DNA of 64,000 nt from Nematostella vectensis. Lineage: Eukaryota; Cnidaria; Anthozoa; Actiniaria; Edwardsiidae. Position 1 is the stretch's first letter; the number at the start of each line of letters is the position of its first letter. The notes beneath the pieces were generated by a model that was not told where the DNA came from, did not search any database, and worked only from the letters and a program-made list of their open reading frames with translations. This document shows, piece by piece, positions 12,701 through 20,559 of the stretch. The DNA is taken from contig NC_064034.1 in the NCBI RefSeq assembly GCF_932526225.1, positions 15,014,887 through 15,078,886 on the forward strand, given 5' to 3'. A program made the position numbers and the translations under genes.

Positions 12701-14117
12701 TTGCATTACTTGCATATAGTAACATGTATTGCATTACTAGCATAATGTGACGTGTATTGCATTACTTGCATATCGTGACATGTATTGCATTCCTTTTATA
12801 TCGTGACATGTATTGCATTACTTGCATATCATAACATGTATTGCATTACTAGCATATCGTGGCGTGTATTTTGCATCACATTTTGCATCACTTGACTCGT
12901 AATATTTGTGAAAAGTCCGCGGAGAAATAAAGCTGTTCTTCGAATGAAAACTCACAACATACTTTCAGTGTAAACATGGTTTGCTTTGCTAAAAAATATT
13001 TGCTAGAGCCATGGAAGAGTGCTGCAACAAACATGGCAAATCTCAACGTAGCGGTGATCTGACTTCTTTCTCCTCCTTTGGGAAAAACTCTTATTTAGTC
13101 TGTTTCTAAAACGTTTTCTGATTGGCTACTGAACCTCTATTCTGAAACATTGGGACGCGAAATTCGGCTCGTTTTAGCAGAGGTTGATGTGAAGCAAAAT
13201 AAACGGGCGACACAGAAAGACCAGCGCAAGGGTAGACATTTTGTGGCGTATGCTGTATTGCGTTACTGACATACCGTGTTGATTGTGTTTTTAGGTGGAA
13301 GCCCTATCCAAAGTGACCAAGAGTGAACTGCTCAACTGTTTCGTCAGCTACGTTTCTGGTGGAGATCATTACTCTAAGCTTAGCGTCCAGGTTAATATCT
13401 AGCCAAGCACCTTTAGTTCGCTTACCAGATCAGTGCTGGTTTAAACGGTAGGGTCGGGGCAACTGTAGGGGTATGGCGAGGTGCTTTTGTAAACGGTAGA
13501 GGAGGGGTCGGGACAACTAGGGGTATGGTGACGTGCTTTTGTAAACGGTAGGTTAGGGGTCGGGACAACTAGGGGTGTGGTGACGTGCTGTTGTAAACGG
13601 TAGGGGAGGGGTCGGGACATCTAGGGGTATTGTGACGTGCTGTTGTAAAAGGTAGTGGGGGGGGGTCGGGATAACTAGGGGTATTGTGACGGGCTGTTGT
13701 AAACGGTAGGGGTGGGTCGAAGGAAATTGTTTGTGATTAACATGATATTTTTAACTTTAGGGGAAGAGAGTGTAGTGTAGGTAGGGGTGGGGTAAAATGA
13801 TGATGTGAAAGGTAAAGGAATAGTATAGACGGTGATGGACGTTGACGGTGAGGGGTCAGGAGAACCGTAGGGATAGGGTAATCTTCTCACTTGTACTGAG
13901 CATTTTCTATCTATATCAACAGATCGTTGGCTCAGGAGAGTCTGAGAACACTCTTCCCAGTCCCGACTCTACCATGGAGGTCGACAATGGCCTGGGAGAG
14001 AAGGAGGAATGGGTACTGAGGCCTGTACCTGTGGAGGGAAAGGATTTCATTTCTATTACGAATATTGAGGAGTTCAAGCGATCCAGGCCGATATTTCCCG
14101 TGCTGAAGATCACGTGA
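3686..14117 (+). CDS. NRDC: Nardilysin-like M16 metalloprotease, C-terminal half, 11 exons
   Basis: Eleven exons with AG/GT boundaries and compatible phases: 3686-3776, 4404-4504, 4774-4810, 5473-5568, 5886-5933, 8692-8744, 9082-9165, 9500-9590, 11221-11337, 13295-13390 and 13923-14117 (TGA stop). Together they encode the C-terminal M16 homology region of nardilysin. Recognisable segments are QGNVTSEEA, MMMEEPCFDILRTREQLG, TCRNTFGVLGFSVSVQTQ, EADRNWYEVL and TYLFDRR. The family consists of M16 metallo-endopeptidases that cut at dibasic sites. The zinc-binding HxxEH motif belongs to the N-terminal half and must lie upstream of this window, so activity cannot be judged. The closest alternative is insulin-degrading enzyme, but the EEPCFD/RNTFG block fits nardilysin better. 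All introns from 4.8 kb on are short apart from minisatellite expansions. Confidence 0.9.
4404..4504 (+). CDS. NRDC: Nardilysin exon
   Basis: Acceptor GACAG, donor ACAG|GTAACT. It encodes FVRMFQSKLYIESLIQGN followed by VTSEEA, a well-conserved M16 helix and QGN motif. The exon ends in phase 2 and joins the 37-bp exon at 4774. Confidence 0.9.
4774..4810 (+). CDS. NRDC: Nardilysin micro-exon (37 bp)
   Basis: Acceptor CAACAG, donor GAG|GTACCT. It supplies KLQMIPLSSLPE between the QGNVT exon and the IRVVQLP exon, and the phases match on both sides. Similarity over such a short stretch is weak; the call rests on frame, splice sites and position. Confidence 0.7.
4966..5490 (+). repeat. 102-bp tandem repeat carrying splice acceptor plus exon start, six times
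   Basis: The motif GTGCAG|ATCCGAGTTGTC recurs with the exon-start position at 4972, 5074, 5167, 5269, 5371 and 5473, so spacings are 102, 93, 102, 102 and 102 bp, all multiples of three. The last copy continues into the true exon. Each unit includes the acceptor, the first six or so exon codons and intron sequence. The frame of the real exon stays open through every unit upstream. Confidence 0.95.
5473..5568 (+). CDS. NRDC: Nardilysin exon (downstream of repeated acceptors)
   Basis: It encodes IRVVQLPRGECICRIPGMNK and onward to SVVIHYYQ, followed by an unusual but valid donor CAG|GTGCGC. I took the last of six identical acceptors because only it leads straight into the conserved QLPRGE segment. 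Use of an earlier acceptor would add in-frame residues. Confidence 0.85.
5886..5933 (+). CDS. NRDC: Nardilysin exon (48 bp)
   Basis: Acceptor TTTGCAG, donor ATG|GTAAGA. It encodes YGAATVEDFARLELLM, the helix before the MEEPCFD block, in phase 0 on both sides. Confidence 0.9.
6180..8672. repeat. 41-bp minisatellite array (about 60 units), intronic
   Basis: Head-to-tail 41-bp units with core GTGGTTGTTTCATCACGAGG and TGTTGATGTGCCAGTG. Variation is limited to a few positions (TCATCAC/TCAGCAC, GGTCAT/GGTTAT/GTATAT, GCCAG/GCTAG). The array fills the intron between the exons at 5886 and 8692 and ends about 20 bp before the next acceptor, within its polypyrimidine region. Confidence 0.95.
8692..8744 (+). 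CDS. NRDC: Nardilysin exon with EEPCFD motif
   Basis: Acceptor CCCAACAG, donor TTAGG|GTATGT. It encodes MMMEEPCFDILRTREQLG, one of the most diagnostic nardilysin/IDE segments. It ends in phase 2 and joins GTATTC at 9082 to complete the Gly codon. Confidence 0.95.
9082..9165 (+). CDS. NRDC: Nardilysin exon
   Basis: Acceptor CTTCAG, donor TTCAG|GTGTGA. It encodes YSVSCTCRNTFGVLGFSVSV then QTQAEKF, the strand region after EEPCFD. CRNTFG rather than the IDE pattern supports nardilysin. Confidence 0.95.
9500..9590 (+). CDS. NRDC: Nardilysin exon
   Basis: Acceptor GACATAG, donor CCAG|GTGATT. It encodes VEHVASRINAFIDEFREILE then KTSEEDFKSQ, the charged helix of the C-terminal M16 region. Confidence 0.9.
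9765..9965. repeat. 16-bp minisatellite, first block
   Basis: Degenerate repeats of TTCCCATGTTACCTCG type lying in the intron after the exon at 9500-9590. The same repeat reappears at 10875-11220 of the same intron. Confidence 0.85.
10540..10860. repeat. Dispersed repeat containing the GCCAGCATTGCTGGC palindrome
   Basis: The perfect palindrome GCCAGCATTGCTGGC sits at about 10642-10656, and TGCACGGGGCTTTTAAG-type sequence lies at both sides (near 10595-10620 in reverse and 10750-10770). The same palindrome and ACGGGGCT context occur in the opposite orientation at 36190-36235. This marks a dispersed, probably non-autonomous, transposable element inside the nardilysin intron; ends and target duplications were not resolved. 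Confidence 0.55.
10875..11220. repeat. 16-bp minisatellite, second block, abutting an exon
   Basis: Repeats of about 15-16 bp (TTCCCATGTTACCTCA and variants) run up to the splice acceptor GTTGCCAAG|GTGGAC at 11220. The pyrimidine-rich repeats therefore serve as the 3' intron end. Long open frames across this block on the + strand are repeat artefacts. Confidence 0.9.
11221..11337 (+). CDS. NRDC: Nardilysin exon with DEADRNW motif
   Basis: Acceptor GCCAAG, donor AAAGAG|GTATGG. It encodes VDSLIEIKRHDDLCLADEAD then RNWYEVLDQTYLFDRRTKE. The RNW and YLFDR residues are typical of the family. Phase 0 on both sides. Confidence 0.95.
11405..12890. repeat. 28-bp minisatellite array (about 50 units), intronic
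   Basis: Tandem 28-bp units with core GTATTGCATTACTTGCATAT and CGTGACAT/CATGACGT variants. Blocks of several units are duplicated; for example the stretch with GTAATATGTATTGCATTCC and GGCGTGTATTGC occurs twice. It lies between the exons at 11221 and 13295. Confidence 0.95.
13295..13390 (+). CDS. NRDC: Nardilysin exon
   Basis: Acceptor TTTTTAG, donor CCAG|GTTAAT. It encodes VEALSKVTKSELLNCFVSYV then SGGDHYSKLSVQ, corresponding to the late C-terminal helix and strand of nardilysin. Phase 0. Confidence 0.9.
13440..13735. repeat. About 50-bp minisatellite, five to six units
   Basis: Degenerate units with TGTAAACGGTAGGGGAGGGG and ACTAGGGGTATGGTGACG in the last nardilysin intron. The units diverge in the length of their G runs. 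Confidence 0.85.
13923..14117 (+). CDS. NRDC: Nardilysin terminal exon
   Basis: Acceptor TATCAACAG followed by IVGSGESENTLPSPDSTMEV. The exon ends ...RPIFPVLKIT and TGA. The first half is a low-complexity acidic spacer and the end fits the short hydrophobic C-terminus of nardilysins. No poly(A) site was assigned with confidence. Confidence 0.85.
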   Translation: MVGSGESENTLPSPDSTMEVDNGLGEKEEWVLRPVPVEGKDFISITNIEEFKRSRPIFPVLKIT

Positions 14118-16630
14118 TGATAGCTATTTATTACTATTAACGCTACCCGATATTTGCTAACCTGAGCTTCAAGTTGGGTGGAGATAGCTATCTATTACTA
14201 GTAACGGTACCCGATATTTGCGCTTTTGCACAAGCCTTTAGAGTTTAATCGGGCTGTATTTATTACTAGTTGTACTAAATGCGTCCCCTATGCGTGCTTA
14301 TTTCAAGTTTTGGATTCTTCGTACACTCTGGAAAGCAGTTTGATTTTTTCTATAAACCTTATTGAAACTATATTTCGCTGGATATCAGTGGAGGGATCTT
14401 CTGGAGCGAGAATTGCTCTTCCATCAAAGAGGCCACATAATTCTGGCTTTCCTCTCATCTTGTGTAAGGAGGAGAAGTCGAAATCCCTGTACAGGTTACA
14501 GCGGATATTTTTCCTTTTTAAACGAGGTTGACAAGGTTCCAGAAAACATTTGACTGTTAAACCGGTCGTTTATTTACTGTAAACTAGATAATATTTTTAA
14601 TATCTTGAATGCTATCACACATCAAACTGTTTCAAAATATGTGTGTGTGTTAAATTTCCGGATATTAAAGTTCGCGTCAATTAAATTTCTGTGCTTTTTT
14701 TATTCTTTATCCGGTTCCTGAAAAAAAAAAACGGTGGTTGGCTCAGTTTAGCTGTTTAGAAACGACGTCTAAAACTGCAAAAAATCACAGCTGTTACTGC
14801 ACTGTCAAAAAGCCACTGTATTTTCAAAAGATTCGTAGTCCTCTAGTGGTACTTTATTCCACTTTCCAAAGATAGTGGTCACCACACCAGTTTTTTCGCA
14901 TTGTGTAAATAAATTAATATATTGGACTATGGTTCTGTGTATTCTGTACTTGCCTGACAGTGCTGAACCCGGATGGAAAGCTAATTATCGAGAATTGGTG
15001 TATGAAGAAACCTCACATTTTCACCAGGCACGACAGGCCTGTTTCGAGACAGCTTTATTTGTCTCTCTTCAGGTGTAATTGTACAAGGAGAGCTCGCCTA
15101 TTTATGTTGGCTTTACAAGAATTTTCGTACATGGCAGCTTGCGCTTGCGAGCTCATTACGTTTGTTTAATGAGCATTCACTTGAACGGCATAATATAAAA
15201 TATTTATCTGTTATGCAAAGGTTGCACTTTTTGGATCTATTGTCGTACGCGGGGCACGTTCCAGGACGCTCCAGTTGATTGAGTAGATTTTTTTAACTGC
15301 CGTTGCGTGTTTATTTCCTTCGTTGTTGAAAGACGCGGTGTGGTTGTTGTTCCCGGGTTTTAAAACTAACAGCGGTGAGTCCCACATACGTGGCGATGTT
15401 ACCTTCGCTAGTTAATTTAGCTTGGTATTCAACGCTTTTTGTGGGGCTCTGGCCGTTAAGCGGGCATTGATCTTATTTTCTGCAATTGCAAAATTGTTCC
15501 ACAGGTAGCCCAAGCTCTTTATTTGTCCCAAATGATATTTACGATAAACATAGGGCAAAAAAACAAAATAAGTGGAAAATAAAAAATAAAATGTTGTGTT
15601 TATGTTAAATTTTTGCGTGTTCTTTCGCCGTATTAAAGCGCCTTTTTCAAGATTCGATATTCACGATTTGAACTTTTACCAGAACGAAGGGAAAGGTAGG
15701 AAAGTAATTTTGCACATACCTCACTCGACCTCACGTTCCGTCCTCAAAAACGCACCTCCTCCCGCTCAATCGCGCTCAAATCACGGCGAGACCCTCACAG
15801 ATAGTTGGAGCCCAACCAGCCCAAACCTCAGCGCCACACTATTTTCCATTGCAGAGGAATCCGGCAGAATATTCGTCTTTTTGTCGTCGTAACATGCTTG
15901 CCAAGAATGAATTTGGCAACCGTCAAAATTGTTTCGTCCCAAACAGCATTCTAACAAGCTTTGACCTTGTGAAGAATATATCAAGGATGTAACAGCATTC
16001 CATCGATTTAGATGCCATACTGTAGTTTTCTTGTAATGCAACTGATATTATTCAAAAGAATGTGTTTAAATTAAACTCTACAAATAAACCTCTATGACAT
16101 GCATTACATATTGGTGCACCCACCCTTTGGCCTTTTTTAGAAACCCTGGATCCACCCATACAGGCTACTCAAAAATGAATGCAATGAAGGCACACCCTAA
16201 ATTACTGAAAGTGCTTAATTCTAATTTCAAACCAAACCATGATCATTCACCTATGTTGGGGGTAGAGAGGAATAAATATACAAATAAACAAAAAGTCAAT
16301 GGGGAGTGGAAAAGGGAGAAATGTGACTCTATTTGAAAAAATGCGACTCTATTTTTAAAAAAAATTATGACAATCTATACTATTTATATATAATACGCTA
16401 AGGAATGGACTGTTGTCCACCTCTTACGAAAAAACGACTGAGCTAGAAAACTCCGAAACCACGCCATTTCCAGAGAAGAGGTGTGCAAAATGGTTTTTAT
16501 TTCATAAGATTAAACCGGATAGAAAAGTTCTAATTCATGCGTTTTTGTAAGCGAGAAAATCACACTCGAAGGCGCCATTTTCAAGATTTCACAGAAGCAC
16601 AACAATAATGTATTTTCCGAAGCAAAACGG
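14118..16630. other. Gene-free stretch between nardilysin and element copy A
   Basis: AT-rich DNA holding short open frames without family resemblance. It includes a duplicated ATAGCTATxTATTACTA...CCCGATATTTGC segment just after the nardilysin stop (about 14119-14222). I see no RNA gene or exon. Confidence 0.5.
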
Positions 16631-16631
16631 G

Positions 16632-17355
16632 GGGGGCTGGGACGTTCATAGAAACGATTCGCGCCTCCCAGCCCGTTTTCCGTGGTCTGGGGTATACCGA
16701 CTTTGGCCGTTTATAGAAACGCTTCGCGTAGATAAACAATTTCCAATTGTTAATCTACGTCGGGCGGGGTTCGGGTAGATAAACAATTGGCAATCATTAG
16801 TCTGCTGTCTATAGACAGCAGCGGGACTGGGGCCTGCGCGCGCGCATAGAAACGAGGGGGAACCGCGCCGCGCCCCCCAGCCCGTTTTCCATGGCCGGGC
16901 GGGGTCCGGGTGCGCTTCCCGCGGCGATTGCCAGCGCCTAGCGCGCGTCGGGCGGGGTCTGGGTCGGCGGAGCCGAGGTCGGGTAGGGGACTTGCGCTCG
17001 CGCATAGAAATGGGAATAACCCGCGCCCCGCCGCGCCCCCCAGCCCGTTCCCCATGGCCGGGCGGGGTCCGGGTGCGCTCCGCGCAAAAGATATCGGCAA
17101 CGTCGGGCGGGGGCTTGCGCGCGCGCATAGAAATGGAGATAACCCATGCCCCGCCGCGCCCCCCAGCCCATTCTCCGTTTACCCAGCACTTCGCGCGGCA
17201 TGCCCAACGCCAGCGCTTCGCGCGGTATACCGTCTGGGGGCCTCGTGGGAGAGGGTTTGCTTTTTAGCTCTCTAAAAAAGCGCCTCGCTTTAGGCGAGCC
17301 GCGCAAAGCGCTGGGGGTGGCTGGCCCCCCTTGTGTGTTCACACACACAACATGT
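16632..17355. repeat. Element A, outer left terminal repeat
   Basis: GC-rich, G/C-run-rich DNA starting at a run of G. Its inverted counterpart is 30926-31270: GACTGGGxC then CATAGAAACGAG on this side faces CTCGTTTCTATG then GCCCAGTC on the other, and both carry the TGTCTATAGACAGCAGCGGG-like palindrome. Similar DNA also begins copy B at 50510. Three tandem modules here repeat GCGCATAGAAA and CCCGTTxxCCATGGCCGG. The arms are unequal (about 720 versus 345 bp), with extra modules on the left. No clear 6-bp target duplication was found. Confidence 0.7.
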
Positions 17356-17400
17356 GGAAACCTTGCAATTAGACCCCCGTCTGTCCTGTAGTATACCGAG
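17356..17400. repeat. Element A, inner left inverted repeat
   Basis: The 45-bp segment GGAAACCTTGCAATTAGACC...GTATACCGAGC matches the reverse complement of 30881-30925 with only two or three mismatches. The same inner end, but no outer repeat, closes copy B at 62663-62705. It defines the boundary of the coding part of the element. Confidence 0.9.
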
Positions 17401-17679
17401 CATTGGGTTGGGCAGCCACCCTACGGAGCGTGGAATGACCGTTTTCCGGCCGTAAAGTCAAAGCCGCTGGCGTAGCGTTTAAACCTGAGCTTTACTCGAA
17501 CACCTCGCTCCCGAACTCCTCGCGAATTTCTCGCAGTCTCTTTTTCATCTTTTTGCGTGTCTCAAGGGTGGCCCTTTCTTGCTTTTTTTCTCACGCGATG
17601 CGAGGCCGTGTCGAGCTTTGATAGCGGCCTTGAGCGCGTAGTATCTCTCTTGTTCCCGAAGTATTAGCCGAAACTCTTT

Positions 17680-18417
17680 AATGTTATCAACTCGGCGGAC
17701 GACACGGATGTGTTACAATCTGACCTGAACAGTCTAAATGGCTGGGCGGCATCGACAGGCATGACATTTAATCAAACAAAGAGCAAAGTCATGCGGGTTT
17801 CGCGAAAGCGTAAACCAGTTCTCAAAACATATTCGCTTGGCGGTTTGCCTTTAGCCTGCACTGAGACGGAGAAGGATCTCGGCGTCTGGATGTCAGACGA
17901 CCTCTCTTGGACTAAGCAAGTTGACGAGGCATGTAGTAAGGCCAACAGGACGCTGGGGTTCGTTAGAAGACACTCAAGATCCATAAAGAAAACCAACATA
18001 AGAAGATCGATGTATCTCGCCCTAGTACGTCCTCACCTAGGATACGCAACACAACTGTGGGCACCGCAGACAAAGGACCTGATTAGACGAGTTGAAAGAA
18101 TCCAAAGACGAGCTAGCAAGTACATGTTAGGACTCCCATTTAGATGCAGCCAAACATACAAAGAAAGACTTATTCAACTTAAATTATTGCCACTATCGTA
18201 TTGGCACGAATATTTGGACATGTCATACTTTTATAAAATCATAAATGGGCTTGTCAATATTAATCCATCAATTGTTCCCAAAGTTCGCTCAGTCCGTCCT
18301 ACTAGATCATCTACAAACTCAAGCGCACCACAATTCTTCGCTCGCAAATGCAAAACTTCTGCTTTTCAAAAATCATATTTAAATCATATTTTTACGCGCG
18401 GCAGGAGAAGCGATTAA
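17680..18417 (+). pseudogene. RT C-terminal fragment, first part of chimera
   Basis: The open frame encodes LQSDLNSLNGWAASTGMTFN, then KSKVM, then SYLGLVRPHLGYATQLWAP-type sequence and IRRVERIQRRASKYMLGLP, the usual order after the catalytic YADD box of CR1/Jockey-like non-LTR reverse transcriptases. The catalytic residues are missing because of 5' truncation. The natural end of the protein is replaced by unrelated sequence near 18395. Confidence 0.85.
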
Positions 18418-18955
18418 ATACCTTCCATATGCGATGTCTTCGCCGCATCCTCGGTATCCATTGGTCGGATAAAGTTACGAATAACGAGGTCCTCGAAAGA
18501 TCAGGTTTACCGACGCTTTTTACCCTACTTCGTCAACGCAGGTTGAGGTGGCTAGGCCACGTTTGTCGAATGGAAAATGGCCGTATTCCCAAAGATCTTC
18601 TTTACGGCGAACTTGCACACGGATCAAGACCTGTAGGACGCCCGAAGCTCCGCTTCAAGGACTCATGCAAGCGTGATATGCTCGCAATCGGCCTCGACGT
18701 GGACAACTGGGAGAAGCTTGCCGAGGATCGCAGCAGATGGAGGTCTGAATGTGCTGCCGCACTCAACTCAGGGGAGTTAGAGCTGAAAAGAGAGGCCGAA
18801 GAGAGAAGGCAGAGGAGAAAGGCATCCGAAATTCGAACTGGATCAAACCCATCTCAGACGTCTGTCCTCGTTTGTCGTTCATGTGGTCGCACATGTGCTT
18901 CGCGCATCGGGCTTTTTAGTCATGGAAAGAAATGCCAACGTTCATCGCGCTGATG
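18395..18955 (+). pseudogene. RT C-terminal fragment with zinc finger, second part of chimera
   Basis: From about 18395 the frame changes and reads QEKRLNTFHMRCLRRILGIH, then LRQRRLRWLGHVCRMENGRI and PVGRPKLRFKD, the conserved C-terminal part of another non-LTR retrotransposon family. The end carries CRSCGRTCASRIGLFSHGKKC, a CxxC...H...C zinc knuckle. It belongs to a different lineage from the upstream segment, with no poly(A) or target duplication between them. An alternative in-frame part runs past 18955. Confidence 0.8.
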
Positions 18956-19841
18956 TCATGGACACTGACTGTCCGAAGACTGCCTACTACTACTACTCTA
19001 GCTACTCTGACCATGCTTCTTTCAAGCGCGCTTTATTAAATTACTACTTAAATGCTCTTTCGATAACTTACGATCCAGAGGATCCGCGCTCATGGAAATC
19101 TGTCTGCCTCACCTGCAATCGGGCCAGGGTGCTAACGCACCAAATTTCATGTTGTTTCTAATTTAGTTTTTGTGACCTTGTAACTTTTACACATTTTAAA
19201 CTCGGGTCCGCCGTAATTGGCCTAGCTGTGGCGGATACCCTGCCCTTTCGTTATTGTATGTATTTATGTTCTGTTTCTCATGTATAACGTATTATGTATG
19301 TGTATTTTTTTTCTCCGTGGGCAAAGTCAATAAAAAAAAAAAAAAAAAAAAACTCTTCGTCTGAGACATGCCCGTCTTGCAAAGCGTTAGAGACCAGCTC
19401 GCTGATCGAGTTTTTCTTACTCTCCGCTAAAACCATCGTGTCTTCGTGTTTAGCCACCTTGCTCGTAAGACCCCTAGAGACTATCCCTGCGCCTACGCCC
19501 ACGACACCGACCAGCCCAGCGACCCCTGCCAGCGGACCGCCGACCAGAACCCCTATCCCACTCAAGGAGACCCATACCCCGGCGCTGGAAAGCGCCCCAG
19601 CAGCGATGCCGGATGCCACAGACAGAGCATGGGTAACAGCAAAGGCGCGCTTATACTTTTTTCGCACCTGTCGATGATGCGTTGTCTCGTTGTCTAGAAC
19701 CGCCTGAGTGTCACATATTTTCTGGAGTCGGAAGCTTTGCACGTCGCCGCCGACGCCCTGCGTCATGTGCAAACACTGGGAAGCGAGGGGTATATGGCAC
19801 CACCGCTAACGTCGCTGTTTGCCATGTTTGTTACGTCGGAG

Positions 19842-20517
19842 CTAGGTTAGCTCTAATACAAGGCGAACAGGCTTGCCCTTAAAGTCCACCCGTCTACCGT
19901 AGTTATCCCTTACCCATATTTGGATACTCGAGGCGAACTCAGAGGAAGTTGTTGCAACGCAAACGGGGATGTCGGGTCCATAGACGACTTTTTCGTGCAG
20001 TCTCCCGCGGGTTTCTTGGCAAGCGAGAACGTTTGAAGGCCCGCCTAAGGAGAGGCATTGCGTGCGATCTAGGATATCGCAGCAGATGTAGAGGGCCTCG
20101 ATTTTCGGCAAAACGACCTTAAGTGGGGCCCCCCAAGGGCAGTGCGAGGCCCCGCTCCCTTAACTGATTGTCTTTAGCCTCTAGGCCAAATAGTGCGCAA
20201 AGCTCGGCATTCAGGAACGCAACGCCATTGGACATAAGCGCGATCTTCCCGGTGAGGGGGTCCAGCTCCGCGGTCAGAATCTCGCCTCCAGCGCGGTTGA
20301 TCGTTTCCACGATGAACTCGGCCGTGTGGTGCCCGACTGGCAGAGTAGCGATGGGCGGGAGGGCGGCTATAGTCGTTATCTGATGCTCCCGCTCGAGATT
20401 ATACCAGCTGTTAAACAGCGAGCACTGCCGGAGCGCCACGAAGCGTGGGCGCCTCATCGGCCGCTCGAAGAAGAGCGTCTGTTCGCCTTTGGTGAGCACA
20501 GTATGTAGGACCACCAT
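19842..20517 (-). pseudogene. Minor-capsid/penton-like protein, copy A (frameshifted)
   Basis: ATG at 20517 and natural stop at 19842. The protein starts MVVLHTVLTKGEQTLFF, has a YNLEREHQITTIAALPP stretch, LPVGHHTAEFIVETI and ALFGLEAKD, and ends RRVDFKGKPVRLVLELT. About 225 codons. A 2-bp loss in a G/C run near 20128 breaks the frame; copy B is intact at that point but shifted elsewhere, so the ancestral gene was one frame. The DFxGxPVxLxLxL ending is common in small virus capsid or spike proteins; penton/minor capsid is an inference from this and from position next to capsid genes. It starts divergently 43 bp from the next gene. Confidence 0.6.
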
Positions 20518-20559
20518 TGTGTTGAACACAGCCCGCCTTCGTGTTTAATAGGACTGAGC

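Larger units (their letters stand above)
17672..19357 (+). mobile_element. Chimeric 5'-truncated non-LTR retrotransposon insertion
   Basis: The insert 17679-19350 ends in a run of about 19 A and is flanked by AACTCTT at 17672-17678 and 19351-19357, a 7-bp target-site duplication; copy B has the uninterrupted site near 52558. The insert contains two different RT C-terminal segments in different frames: the first (17680-18400) from the region after the YADD box to the thumb, the second (about 18395-18955) with a further C-terminal segment and a zinc finger. It is dead on arrival. Confidence 0.9.
17492..19766 (-). pseudogene. Glycine-rich small protein, copy A, split by a retrotransposon
   Basis: The 5' part (19766 down to about 19351) encodes a charged N-terminus with RQVRKKYKRAFAVTH, then a long Gly/Ala/Val-rich hydrophobic stretch (SLSGIGVLVGGPLAGVAGLV), then SKVAKHEDT and an acidic end. 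The reading frame resumes beyond the insertion at 17671 with a basic tail (ERYYALKAAIKAR; stop near 17492). The retrotransposon at 17679-19350 interrupts it exactly at DEEF. No function is established; two predicted membrane-inserting segments and basic ends suggest a virion or membrane-active protein. The copy B homologue is 52378-52985. Confidence 0.75.

Noticed and set aside
3686-14117. Insulin-degrading enzyme instead of nardilysin
   Set aside because: The EEPCFDILRT...CRNTFGVLGF and EADRNWYEVL segments and the C-terminal end fit nardilysin better; IDE was kept only as the nearest alternative.
14875-15892. Several 60-100 codon frames downstream of nardilysin
   Set aside because: No family resemblance, no splice or start context, composition of non-coding DNA.
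16646-17391. Overlapping Arg/Pro-rich open frames on both strands
   Set aside because: They are produced by the GC-rich terminal repeat of element A, have no start context and no homologous protein in copy B.
20119-20135. Programmed frameshift in the minor-capsid-like gene
   Set aside because: Copies A and B break at different places around the G runs and each is readable where the other is not, which fits independent mutations.
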